Below are positions 42,567-51,030 of a DNA stretch of 64,000 nt, piece by piece (position 1 is the stretch's first letter; each line of letters starts with the position of its first letter). The translations under genes were made by a program, and so were the position numbers. The notes under the pieces are model-generated. The model was not told where the DNA came from, ran no database searches, and saw nothing but the letters and a program-made list of their open reading frames with translations. Source of the stretch: Burkholderiaceae bacterium (GTDB taxonomy: Bacteria > Pseudomonadota > Gammaproteobacteria > Burkholderiales > Burkholderiaceae_E); the NCBI GenBank assembly GCA_027493945.1, contig JAOSJU010000001.1, positions 3,468,484-3,532,483 on the forward strand. The letters run 5' to 3'.

Positions 42567-42833
42567 AGGGCGTGTTCACACTACGATCGTCCCCGCGCCG
42601 GGGCCTGCCGGGCCGCCAAACGAGGCGCCGGCGACGCGCGTGGCGGTGCCACGCAAGGAGGCGGCAACGAAGTGTGGCGGCCCGGCAGGCCCCGGCCCGG
42701 AGGGTGAGTCCGAAGAAAGCGCGCACTCCGCGTTGCAAATGCTCGCCGTGGCCCCGCCACGGCTGCGCTTTGCGCCTTGATTGCGCGCTTTTTTCGGACT
42801 CACGCGGGGACGATCGTAGTGTGAACACGCCCT
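42567..42833. repeat. 267-bp nested-palindrome element with 31-bp terminal inverted repeats
   Basis: The ends 42567-42597 and 42803-42833 are perfect 31-bp inverted repeats (AGGGCGTGTTCACAC at the outer end). Inside are two further stems: 42598-42618 with 42675-42695 (21/21 paired, abutting the left end) and 42704-42725 with 42782-42803 (21/22, the exception being G:T). Each loop holds another hairpin (GCGTGGC-GGT-GCCACGC; GCCGTGGC-CCC-GCCACGGC). No convincing gene is inside. It looks like a non-autonomous mobile element (MITE-like) or a structured RNA. With its flanks, it fills the gene-free stretch 42465-42964. Confidence 0.85.
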
Positions 42834-42894
42834 CGGGGGCCGCCCGTGCGGTCCGGATCGCCCGGCTGAGGGTGTCACGAATGTCTCCGCCTCG

Positions 42895-42935
42895 CCGAGC
42901 GAAGGAAGCCTGAATCCCGACGCTCGGTTTTTTTT
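42895..42935 (+). terminator. Possible Rho-independent terminator
   Basis: CCGAGCG (42895-42901) pairs with CGCTCGG (42921-42927) followed by eight T. The loop of 19 nt is long, so strength is uncertain. It lies downstream of apbC and the palindromic element. Confidence 0.5.
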
Positions 42936-42964
42936 GCGCGCGATCCGCGCAGGCTCGCGCCGGA

Positions 42965-43168
42965 TCAGGCAGGCGCGTACCAGATTTCGTCGGACGACAG
43001 GTCCAGCGCGGGCAGCGCCGCGGGCGCAATGCGAAACGGCGCTTCGAACGTGCGCTCCGACGCGAACCTGCCTGCCGCGGGCAGCGGCGAACGGAACCGG
43101 TGCAGGCGTCGCGCCTCGACTTCGATAACCCAGTATTCGGCTACTCCGTGCGACGCGTACAGGCCCTC
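42965..43168 (-). pseudogene. Remnant of a Uma2 family (DUF820) endonuclease
   Basis: Reading the minus strand from the modE stop gives 67 codons: EGLYASHGVAEYWVIEVE, RRLHRFRSPLP, RTFEAPFRIAPAALPALDLSSDEIW and a TGA at 42965. This matches the C-terminal third of Uma2/DUF820 PD-(D/E)XK nucleases (YAxxGVxEYWVxD...). The N-terminal catalytic part and start codon are missing; modE begins where it should continue. It is therefore a truncated fragment left by a rearrangement. Confidence 0.6.
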
Positions 43169-43986
43169 TAGTTCGCCACGGCGAGGATCACGTCCGGAGC
43201 CTTCACCAGCGCGGCGGCGCGTACTCCGGGGGCCAGCTTCAGTTCCCCGATGCTCGCCTCGGCGACCATCGCCACGATCTGCCCGCCGCTGTCGATGTCG
43301 AGCGTCACCTCGGCGTTCACCGCGCCCGGCCTCACCGAGCGGACGACGCCGTGCAGCTGGTTGCGCGTCGACAGTTTCGCGTGTCCGATGTCGGTGGCCA
43401 GCACCACGCTGGCGGCCTGGATCAGCGCGACCGCGGGCTGCTGGATTCGCAGCCCGAGCGCATCGACGCTCTCGCGCGTGACGATCGCCACCAGGCGCGT
43501 GCCGCCGGGCAGCGCGAGCTCGACTTCGTCGTTGACGGCGCCCGAGCGCATTGCGGTCACCGTCCCGATGAACTGGTTGCGCGCGGTGGACTTCAGCTTC
43601 AGCACGTCCAGGACCGAGAATGGCTGCGACAGGTCGAACGCCTGGTCGGTGAGCAGGGTCACGAAGCGCTGGTGCACGGCGTCGATCTGTGCGTATCGAT
43701 CGAGCAGGCGCATGCCGTGCTCGGTGAGCCGCGTCGAACCACCGCCACGACCGCCTGTGCTGCGCTCGACCAGGTCTTCGCCGGCGACGCGGTTCATCGC
43801 GTCGATCGCGTCCCAGGCGGCCTTGTAGCTGATTCCGAAGGCCTTGGCCGCCTGCGTGATCGAGCCCTGCTCGGCCACGGCGCGAAGCAACTCCATGCGG
43901 CCGTGACCGCCCAGGCTCTCACCATTCGCGGTGATCCACAGCGAACCCCTGGCCTCGAGCCGTGGTGTCCTGCTACGCCTGGACAT
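43168..43986 (-). CDS. modE: Molybdate-responsive regulator ModE
   Basis: 272 residues: N-terminal winged helix (GRMELLRAVAEQGSITQAAKAFGISYKAAWDAIDAMN; RSTGGRGGGSTRLTEHG) and two C-terminal TOBE (Mop) domains (KSTARNQFIGTVTAMRSGAVNDEVEL; STRNQLHGVVRSVRPGAVNAEVTL, each given as separate pieces) that bind molybdate. It overlaps modC by 14 bp, the fourth gene of modABCE, and is expected to repress the operon when molybdate is plentiful. ModE-like boxes lie upstream of modA. Confidence 0.94.
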   Translation of the reverse strand: MSRRSRTPRLEARGSLWITANGESLGGHGRMELLRAVAEQGSITQAAKAFGISYKAAWDAIDAMNRVAGEDLVERSTGGRGGGSTRLTEHGMRLLDRYAQIDAVHQRFVTLLTDQAFDLSQPFSVLDVLKLKSTARNQFIGTVTAMRSGAVNDEVELALPGGTRLVAIVTRESVDALGLRIQQPAVALIQAASVVLATDIGHAKLSTRNQLHGVVRSVRPGAVNAEVTLDIDSGGQIVAMVAEASIGELKLAPGVRAAALVKAPDVILAVAN

Positions 43987-44683
43987 GGCACGGTTCCGGC
44001 ATCGCCGAATCCTCGACCACGCGGCCGCGCCGCAGGTGCACGACTTCGGCGTCCAGCGCGCGCACGTCGTCGAGGTCGTGCGTGATCAGCAGCAGGGGCA
44101 GGCCGAGCTGGGCCTGAAGCTCGGCGAGCTCGCTGCGCAGCCGCTTGCGCAATCCCATGTCCAGTGCGGCAAACGGTTCGTCGAGCAGCAGCGCGGATGG
44201 CTCGTTCACCAGCGCCCGGGCGAGCGCGGTGCGCTGGCGCTGCCCGCCCGAAAGCTGGTGCGGATGATGGGCTGCGACGCCGTCGAGGTGAAACGCGCCG
44301 ATCCAGCGCTCGACGGCTTCGTCGGTGCTCGCGCGTGCGGGATTGAGCCAGCCGGTTCGACGGCCGAACGCGATGTTCTGCCGCACGGTGAGGTGGGGGA
44401 ACAGCGCATAGTCCTGGAACAGGTATCCGAGGCGCCGCTGCTGCGGCGACAACCGCAGCCCGCGGGCGGTATCGTGCAGCACCCGGCCGGCCACGCAGAT
44501 GCGCGCGGCGTCGGGGCGCACGATGCCGGCGATCGTCTTCAACGTCAGCGTCTTGCCCGCGCCCGACGGGCCGAAGAGTGCCAGGCGCGGGGCGTCGCTC
44601 GCGAATCGCACGTCGAGCTCGAAGCTCGTGCCTGCGTGCCGCAGCAGCTTGCGCAGCGCGATGTCCCAGATCACGATGCACAC
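43973..44683 (-). CDS. modC: Molybdate ABC transporter ATPase, short form without TOBE domain
   Basis: 236 residues. Walker A GPSGAGKTLTLK, Q-loop FQDYALFPHLTV, signature LSGGQRQRTALARAL, Walker B ALLLDEPFAALD, switch His in LLITHDLDD. Classical ModC is about 350 residues with a C-terminal TOBE domain; here the protein stops after the ATPase domain, so molybdate sensing must rest with ModE. It starts 3 bp after modB. Confidence 0.92.
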   Translation of the reverse strand: MCIVIWDIALRKLLRHAGTSFELDVRFASDAPRLALFGPSGAGKTLTLKTIAGIVRPDAARICVAGRVLHDTARGLRLSPQQRRLGYLFQDYALFPHLTVRQNIAFGRRTGWLNPARASTDEAVERWIGAFHLDGVAAHHPHQLSGGQRQRTALARALVNEPSALLLDEPFAALDMGLRKRLRSELAELQAQLGLPLLLITHDLDDVRALDAEVVHLRRGRVVEDSAMPEPCHVQA

Positions 44684-44686
44684 GCC

Positions 44687-45361
44687 TCAGGCTCGCGCCG
44701 GTACGCGCCCGGGCACCAGTCGGCCAGCGCTCAGCAGCACGGCGATGCAGGTGATCGAGGTGACGGCGACCAGGAAGTTCGCGACGTCGTCCTGGCCGGC
44801 CTGGACTGCCTCGTAGACGGCGATCGACAGTGTCTGTGTCTTGCCCGCGATGCTGCCGGCCACCATCAGCGTGGCGCCGAACTCGCCGAGCGCGCGCGCG
44901 AACGCCAGCAGCAGGCCGGCCAGGATGCCGCGCCAGGCCAGCGGCAGCGAGACGCGGAAGAACACCGCGGCCCCGCCGATGCCCAGCGTGCGCGCCGCGT
45001 CCTCCAGTTGCGGATCGACCTGCTCGAACGCCGCCCGGGCCGCCTTGAACACCAGCGGGAACGACACCACCGCCGCTGCGATCACCGCCGCCTGCCAGGT
45101 GAAGATCAGCCGGATGCCGAAGTGCCCGAGCAGCCACGCTCCGACCGGGCCGTGGCTGCCGATGAGCACCAGCAGGTAGTAGCCCAGCACAGTGGGGGGC
45201 ATCACCATCGGCAGCGTGAGCGTCGCATCGAGCAGGTCGCGCCCGGGAAAGCGGCCGTGCGCCATCGCGTAGCCGACGCCGATGCCCAGAACCAGGTTGA
45301 TCGCCGTGGCCCAGCCCGCTACCTTCAGCGTGAGCAGCAGGGCGATCCGGGCGCCGTCCAT
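44687..45361 (-). CDS. modB: Molybdate ABC transporter permease
   Basis: 224 residues, five or six membrane helices. Family signature PMVMPPTVLGYYLLVL and the cytoplasmic EAA loop AARTLGIGGAAVFFRVSLPLAWRGI, then ALGEFGATLMVAGSI. The start at 45361 (MDGARIALLL) is chosen; an in-frame GTG 12 bp upstream is possible. It is 17 bp past the end of modA. Confidence 0.93.
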   Translation of the reverse strand: MDGARIALLLTLKVAGWATAINLVLGIGVGYAMAHGRFPGRDLLDATLTLPMVMPPTVLGYYLLVLIGSHGPVGAWLLGHFGIRLIFTWQAAVIAAAVVSFPLVFKAARAAFEQVDPQLEDAARTLGIGGAAVFFRVSLPLAWRGILAGLLLAFARALGEFGATLMVAGSIAGKTQTLSIAVYEAVQAGQDDVANFLVAVTSITCIAVLLSAGRLVPGRVPARA

Positions 45362-45378
45362 CGTGTCGGGCACGGCGA

Positions 45379-46134
45379 TCAGGGTTTGCCGAACCCGTAT
45401 CGGGCCAGCACTGCCTGCGCCGCGGGGCTCGCGAGGAATTCGACGAAGCGTTGCGCCATGGGCGCGTTCGGCGCTGCCGCGAGCGGTGCGACGGGATAGA
45501 GAATCGGCCGCGTGGCAGGCACCGTCAGCGCGCCCCTGACCTTGTCGGGCATCAGCGCGGCATCGGTCGCATAGACGAAGCCGGCGTCGACCTCCGCTCG
45601 CGCGACGTAGTCGAGCGCCTGGCGAACGTTGTTCGCGCCGATCATTTTCGGTTCGATCGCGCCCCACAGGTTCGCCGCTTCGAGCACGCTCTTCGTGTAG
45701 CGGCCGACCGGCACGCTCGCCGGCAGGCCGATCGCGATGCGCGCATACGCGGGGCCGGCCAGGTCGGTCACCGCACCGGGCACGTTTGCCGCGGTGGCCG
45801 GAACGATCACCATGAGCGCGTTGGAGACGAAGTTGCGCCGTTGCGAGGTCTGCACCAGACCCTGCTTCTGTGCCTGATCCATGGTTTCCTGGTCGGCGCT
45901 GGCGAAGACGTCGGCCGGCGCGCCCTTGGCGATCTGCTGCAGCAGGCCGCCCGAGGAACCGAAGTTCAATTGCACTCTCGTACCCGGATTCGCCGCTTCG
46001 AACAGCGGCCCCAGTTCCCGGAATGCATTGGTCAGGCTGGCGGCGGCCGACACGGTCAGGTCGGCAGCCATCGCGACCACCGGCAGCGCCGATGCGACAA
46101 ACAGCGCGAGCGCCCGCCGGAACCCGGTTGCCAT
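45379..46134 (-). CDS. modA: Molybdate ABC transporter periplasmic binding protein
   Basis: 251 residues with a signal peptide (RALALFVASALPVVAMA, cleavage near AMA-AD). Molybdate-binding motifs: TVSAAASLTNAFREL, FGSSGGLLQQI, GAPADVFASADQETM, and the domain-2 TRPILYPVAPLA. First gene of modABCE. The upstream 130 bp are AT-rich with ModE-like sites. Confidence 0.95.
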   Translation of the reverse strand: MATGFRRALALFVASALPVVAMAADLTVSAAASLTNAFRELGPLFEAANPGTRVQLNFGSSGGLLQQIAKGAPADVFASADQETMDQAQKQGLVQTSQRRNFVSNALMVIVPATAANVPGAVTDLAGPAYARIAIGLPASVPVGRYTKSVLEAANLWGAIEPKMIGANNVRQALDYVARAEVDAGFVYATDAALMPDKVRGALTVPATRPILYPVAPLAAAPNAPMAQRFVEFLASPAAQAVLARYGFGKP

Positions 46135-46172
46135 GGAGAATCGACCTCCGCAGAGTAGGGGTGGAACGGCCT

Positions 46173-46200
46173 ATGGCGATATTAGAGCATATACAGCGAT
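46173..46200. promoter_or_regulatory. Possible proximal ModE box upstream of modA
   Basis: On the minus strand the 28-bp block begins ATCGCTGTATA and ends AATATCGCCAT around a 6-bp centre. The left half starts with the exact ATCGCT of the ModE consensus; the two halves agree at 7/11 positions. It overlaps the likely -10 (TAATAT) of modA, which suits repression. Confidence 0.45.
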
Positions 46201-46262
46201 CATCGTGAATAGCCCTTCATTGCTTCTTCCGACGTCTTACTGGCGCGATGGAAGGAAGGTCG

Positions 46263-46292
46263 ATCGCGAAATATATTTTTATATATAACGAC
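46263..46292. promoter_or_regulatory. ModE box (distal) upstream of modA
   Basis: The + strand carries CGAAATATAT and ATATATAACG around a TTTT centre. The right half TATATAACG is a perfect ModE half-site; the left differs at two positions. It lies 130 bp before modA, between modA and the end of the neighbouring regulator gene. Confidence 0.6.
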
Positions 46293-46306
46293 GCTGGCTG
46301 CTGCCG

Positions 46307-47403
46307 CTACCGATACCAGGGCAGCGTGCGCCTGAGCGAGACGATCTCGCCGGCACCTTGCGCCGAATAACCCGCCAGTCGGGCGACCTGCTCGCGCCAG
46401 TCCTCCGAAGCGAGTAGCGACACCAGCGCCTGCGCGGCCGGCGTGTCGAGCGTCTCGCGCTCGCAGACCAGGAAATAGTCTTCGACCACGAGCGGGACGA
46501 AGTCGATGCTCTTGCCGGTTCCCGCCGCCTGGATGCCGAAGCCCACGTCGGCGGCGCCGGAGGCGACCGCGGCCGCAACGGCGAGGTGGTTGGCTTCCTC
46601 GTGGTTGAACCCGCTGATCGTCGACGTGTCGATGCCGTGACGCGCGAGCAGTTCCTCGAGCAATGCCCGCGTTCCGGTGCTCGGTGCACGGTTGACGAAT
46701 CGGAGTCGCGGCAGGTCTTCGATGCCGCGGACCCCGAGCGGGTTGCCCTGCGCCACGAACAGGCCCTGCGTACGGTGCGCGACACGGATGAGTTTTTCGC
46801 GCCCGAGCCGCAGCAGCGGCCCGAACGCGCGTTGCACTTTCGAGCCGCGCTGCGCGAGCTCGGGCCGCGACAGTGGCAGGTGGATGCCCGCGAACGCGCA
46901 GTGCCCCTGGCGCAGCTGCCTGAGCGCCTCGATGCTGCCCTCGTAGCGCAGGTCGAGCAGCAGCTCGCGCTCGGTCTGGCACAAGCGCTTGAGCAGCGGC
47001 AACGACAGGTCGTGGCTCGCCACGCAGTTCGCGATCTGCACCGCGTCGTTGAAGGCGATCGACAGCTCGCGGCCGATCTCGGTGGCGAGGTTCTCGACCT
47101 GCGGCGCCAGCCGCGCGCGGATCCGCGTCTCGGCCCACAGCAGCTTCTCGGCAAACTCGGTCAGCCGCGCCGCGCGTCCCTTGTCCCAGTGCACCAGCGC
47201 GCGGTCCAGGCGCTTCTCCCGGTCCTTGAGGTAACCCCACAGGTGACGATACGACCAGTCGAGCTTGCGGGCCGCCGCCGCGATCGAACCTTCGTGCCTG
47301 ATCGCGCCGAGCACGTCGAAGAACGGGTTGCGCAGGTGCCCCCGCCGGATGCCGACAGCGCGTACTGCAGTTCGATGGCAATGATGCCGGATGATTTGTG
47401 CAT
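46307..47403 (-). CDS. HTH regulator with molybdate-binding-like periplasmic domain, one apparent frameshift
   Basis: About 365 residues. The N-terminus has a ModE/LysR-like HTH (FFDVLGAIRHEGSIAAAARKLDWSYRHLWGYL in parts). The C-terminal two-thirds is a PBP-like fold of the COG1910 type (LFVAQGNPLGVRGIEDL; FVNRAPSTGTRALLEELL; VASGAADVGFGIQAAG). Proteins of this build regulate molybdate or tungstate uptake. MHKSSGIIAIELQYALSASG from ATG 47403 must be joined to HLRNPFFDVL by dropping one base of a G run near 47342-47347. It lies between modA and the FecCD-type permease, which it may control. Confidence 0.8.
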
Positions 47404-47510
47404 GGCGCTTCGCATCGATTCGGGGGCACTTGTGGTCCATTGTCCCAGATCGCGCGGCCCGGTCGGGGCGGCGTCGGTGCGGCGCTTCGCATGGTTTATG
47501 CTCTCCGGCG

Positions 47511-48574
47511 ATGGACAGGCGATTCTCACCCGGCACCGATTCGGCGCGCGGCATCGATGCAGCCGGCTCCCCCGGGAACGGCGAATCCCTGGCCTGGCCG
47601 TGGGTGGTCGGCGCGCTGGCGTTTGCGCTCGCGGCCTCGGCACTGTACGCGCTCGGCAGCGGCCGCTTCCACCTTCCCTTGGGCGAGGTGCTGCGAATGC
47701 TCGCCGGCTCGCAGGACCTGCCGTCGACCGCCGAGACCGTGCTCTGGCAGATCCGCGGTCCGCGCGTGCTCGCCTCGATCGTCGTCGGCGCGGCGCTCGC
47801 GGCATCGGGCGTCGCGCTGCAATCGGTGTTCCGCAATCCGCTCGCCGCGCCCGACCTGCTCGGCGTCTCGGCGGGCGCCGCGCTCGGCGCGGTGCTCGGC
47901 ATCTTCCTCGGCTGGAGCGTGTTCGCGATCCAGGCCTCGGCGTTCGCCGGGGGCTCGCCGCGGTGGCGCTGGTCTACGCGGTGGGCACCGTGCTGCCGCT
48001 GCGCGATCGCACGCTGAGCCTGGTGCTCGCGGGCATCGCGATCGGCAGCATGCTGGGCGCGCTGATTGCGCTGGTGAAGACGCTGGCCGATCCCTACACG
48101 CAGCTGCCGGCGATCACGTTCTGGCTGCTGGGCAGCTTCTCGTCGATCACTGCGGTCGATCTCGGGCTGCTCGCGGCGCTGGCGGCGCTCGGCCTGGTGC
48201 CGCTCGTGCTGATGCGCTGGCGCGCCGACGCGCTCGCGCTCTCCGACGACGAGGTGCACGCACTGGGGCTGCGGTTGCCGGTGCTGCGGTTGGCACTGGT
48301 GTGCGGCGCGACCCTTGCCACCAGCGGCACGGTCGCCGCCGCGGGGATCATCGGGTGGATCGGCCTGGTGGTGCCGCATGCGGCGCGGCTGATGGTGGGC
48401 GGCTCGTTTTCGCGCGTGCTTCCGGTGGCGATGCTGCTCGGCGCGCTGCTGATGCTGGTGATCGACACGCTCGGCCGCAGCATCGGCCAGTCGGAGGTGC
48501 CCCCGGGCGTGCTCACCGCGCTGGTGGGCGCACCGGTGCTGTTCGCGCTCATGCTCAGGCGCTCCGATGGCTGA
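47511..48574 (+). CDS. FecCD/BtuC-type ABC transporter permease, one apparent frameshift
   Basis: About 355 residues, ten helices expected. IRGPRVLASIVVGAALAASG, NPLAAPDLLGVSAGAALGAV and GIIGWIGLVVPHAARLMVGG are typical of class II importers for siderophores, cobalamin and, in MolB, molybdate/tungstate. The frame breaks near 47950; adding one G gives GGLAAVALVYAVG. ATG 47511 is divergent from the molybdate-type regulator. The gene overlaps the ATPase gene by 8 bp. Confidence 0.85.
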
Positions 48575-49409
48575 ATTGCTGCGCGCGCGGGCTCTCGCCT
48601 TCGGCTACGACCGACGGGCGCTGACCGCACCGATCGACCTCGTCCTGCACCCGGGGGAGATCGTTGTCGTCCTCGGCCCCAACGGGTCGGGCAAGAGCAC
48701 GCTGTTTCGCACGTTGCTGGGCACCGTTGCCCCGCTTGCCGGCTCGGTACACTGGGGCGGTCGCGTGCTGGCGGAACTCGCCCCGCGCGAACTCGCTGCG
48801 CGGGTGGCGTGGGTGCCGCAGCAGCCGGGCGCCGCATTCGAGTTCAGCGTCGAGCAGTACGTGATGCTGGGCCGGCTCGGTCGGCTCGGGACTGGCGCGG
48901 CGCCCGGCCGCATCGATCGCGAAGCCGTCGCGCGCTCGATCGGGCGGCTCGGGCTCGAGCGCTTCCGCAGCCGGCTGCTCTCGAAGATGTCGGGCGGCGA
49001 GCGCCAGCTGGCCGCGATCGCGCGCGCACTCGCACAGCAGGCCTCGACGCTGTTGCTCGACGAGCCCGTCGCGAGCCCGGACTTCGGCAACCAGGGCAGG
49101 GTGCTCGACACGCTGCGCAGCCTGGCGGACGACGGGCTCGGCATCGCCTATGCGACGCACGACCCGAACCACGCGCTGCGCGCCGGCACCAATGCGCTGG
49201 TCTACCTGCCCGGCGGCACGACCGCGTTCGGCCCGGTCGAGGCACTCATCGAGCCCGAGGTGCTCACGCGCGTCTACGGCGCTCGAGTCGAGGTGGCCCG
49301 CACCGCCGGCGGGCGGCCGGTCTTCGCGCTCGCGGCCACGGCCTCCCCGCAAGCCGCTGCAACATCGCCGCAGTCCGGCGTGGGCCCGTCGCAGGCAGGC
49401 GAGCGCTGA
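48567..49409 (+). CDS. ABC transporter ATPase (FecE/BtuD/MolC type)
   Basis: 280 residues. Walker A GPNGSGKST, Q-loop VPQQPG, signature KMSGGERQLAAIARAL, Walker B TLLLDEPVASPDF, switch His YATHDPNHAL. It partners the preceding permease. No periplasmic binding protein gene lies on either side, so the pair is incomplete here. Its position between a molybdate-type regulator and molybdoenzyme genes suggests a molybdate or tungstate role, by inference. Confidence 0.88.
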   Translation: MAELLRARALAFGYDRRALTAPIDLVLHPGEIVVVLGPNGSGKSTLFRTLLGTVAPLAGSVHWGGRVLAELAPRELAARVAWVPQQPGAAFEFSVEQYVMLGRLGRLGTGAAPGRIDREAVARSIGRLGLERFRSRLLSKMSGGERQLAAIARALAQQASTLLLDEPVASPDFGNQGRVLDTLRSLADDGLGIAYATHDPNHALRAGTNALVYLPGGTTAFGPVEALIEPEVLTRVYGARVEVARTAGGRPVFALAATASPQAAATSPQSGVGPSQAGER

Positions 49410-49437
49410 TTCGCGGCGAGGATCCGGCCGGGGGTCT

Positions 49438-50430
49438 TCAGCCGGTGGCGAGGCAGGCTTCCTCGTCCTGGGGCGCCTTCTTCTGCACCGGCTCGACGCC
49501 ATTCTTCACCGACACGATCTCGGCCAGGATCGCCACCGCGATCTCGGCCGGCGTGCGACTGCCGATGTGCAGCCCGATCGGCCCGTGCAGGCGCGCGATC
49601 TCGCCGGCCGACAGCTCGAACAGCGCCAGCCGTTCGCGCCGCTTCTCGGTGTTCCTGCGCGAACCGAGCGCGCCCACGTAGAAGGCCGGCGACTTCAGCG
49701 CTTCGATGAGCGCCAGGTCGTCGAGTTTCGGGTCGTGCGTGAGCGCCACCACCGCGGTGTGGGCATCGGGCCTGAAGGCCGCGATCGCATCGTCGGGCAT
49801 GCCGGGCAGCCAGGTGACCTGCGGCAGCTCCAGCGTGGTGTAGTACTCCTCGCGGGGGTCGCAGACGAAGACCTGGAAGTCGAGCGCCTTCGCCATCTCG
49901 CCGAGCACGCGCGACAGTTGCCCGGCGCCGATCATCAGCAAGCGGTAGCGCGGGCCGAATACCGCGCGCGCGGTCTTGCCGTCGAACGAGAACGCCTCGC
50001 CGCGCTGCGCGGGCGCGAGCGTGGCCCGGCCGGTTTCGAGGTCGAGCGTGCGCGTGAGGAGCTCCTGGCGCGAGGTGCGCTCGAGCACTTCGTCGATCCA
50101 CTTCGCGTTGGTCACCGGCTCCTGAAGCAGTCGCAGCGTGCCTCCGCAGGGCAGGCCGAAGCGCGCGGCCTCCTCCTTCGCCACGCCGTAGACGATCAAC
50201 GAGGGCTTGCCGACCCGCTCGCCGGTCTGCACGCGCTTGATGAGGTCGTCTTCGACGCACCCGCCGGAGACCGAGCCGACCACCAGGCCGTCGTCGCGCA
50301 ACGCGAGCAGCGCCCCTGCCGGGCGCGGCGCCGAGCCCCAGGTCTCGACCACGGTGACCAGCCACACGCGGCGCCCCTGGGCGAACCAGTCGCGCGCATG
50401 CTCGAGGACTTCACGATCGAGACTGTCCAT
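49438..50430 (-). CDS. xdhC: XdhC/CoxI family molybdenum-cofactor maturation protein
   Basis: 330 residues. The N-terminal XdhC domain has VTVVETWGSAPRPAGALLAL, GSVSGGCVEDDLI and FGLPCGGTLRLL; the C-terminal Rossmann domain has LLMIGAGQLSRVLGEMA, VCDPREEYYTT and GALGSRRNTEKR, IGLHIGSRTPAEIAVAILAEI in parts. XdhC binds Moco, promotes its sulfuration and delivers it to hydroxylases. It is the last gene of the cox-like cluster. Confidence 0.93.
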   Translation of the reverse strand: MDSLDREVLEHARDWFAQGRRVWLVTVVETWGSAPRPAGALLALRDDGLVVGSVSGGCVEDDLIKRVQTGERVGKPSLIVYGVAKEEAARFGLPCGGTLRLLQEPVTNAKWIDEVLERTSRQELLTRTLDLETGRATLAPAQRGEAFSFDGKTARAVFGPRYRLLMIGAGQLSRVLGEMAKALDFQVFVCDPREEYYTTLELPQVTWLPGMPDDAIAAFRPDAHTAVVALTHDPKLDDLALIEALKSPAFYVGALGSRRNTEKRRERLALFELSAGEIARLHGPIGLHIGSRTPAEIAVAILAEIVSVKNGVEPVQKKAPQDEEACLATG

Positions 50431-50440
50431 CTGGCCCTCC

Positions 50441-51030
50441 TCAACGCAACAGGTAAGAGACGAGTGCGGCCGCAAGCAGCGCGACGACGATCCAGACCAG
50501 CCAGCGCCGTCTGGCCGCAGCACGCGCGCCTGCAGCGCGTTGGGCCGCAAGGCCCTCGGGCACCGCTGCCGCCGCCTCGGCGACGGCGGGCGCAGGCGCC
50601 AGCCGCGCTTCGAACGCGGCGAAGAAGTCCTCGGTGATCTTGGCCGCAGCGCCTTCGATCAGCCGCGAGCCCACCTGCGCCAGTTTACCGCCGACCTGTG
50701 CCTTGGCGGCATAGGTCAGGCGCGTACCAGTGGCTTCCGCAGCGAGCCTGACGTCGGCCGAGCCCTTGCCGAAGCCGGCGACGCCGCCCTGGCCGTCGAA
50801 GGCGATCGTGTACGAGACCGGCGGCACGACGTTCTCGAGCTTCAGCCGGCCCTTGAAGCGCGCGTTCACCGGGCCGATCCGCATCGCCATCGTCGCGAGG
50901 AACTCGTCGTCGGCGACGCGCTCGAGGGTCTCGCAGCCGGCGATACAGGCCTTCAGCGTTTCGGGGTCGTTCAGCGCGGCCCGGTGGCGTCGGGGGTCGC
51001 GGCGATCAGGCGTTCGCCCTGCAGGTTCAT
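50441..51030 (-). CDS. coxG: CoxG-like SRPBCC protein with C-terminal anchor, one apparent frameshift
   Basis: About 196 residues. MNLQGERLIAATPDAT from ATG 51030 must be joined to WAALNDPETLKACIAGCETLE by adding one T near 50983-50988; without it the frame stops at once. The body matches the CoxG/DUF1857-like steroidogenic-acute-regulatory fold (GPVNARFKGRLKLENV; KAQVGGKLAQVGSRLIEGAAAKI). The C-terminus is a helix (WLVWIVVALLAAALVSYLL), which may anchor it in the membrane. CoxG recruits the hydroxylase to the membrane in CODH systems. Confidence 0.88.

Noticed and set aside
42567..42833. Insertion sequence
   Set aside because: The element has ideal terminal repeats but only 267 bp and no transposase frame on either strand, so it can only be non-autonomous.
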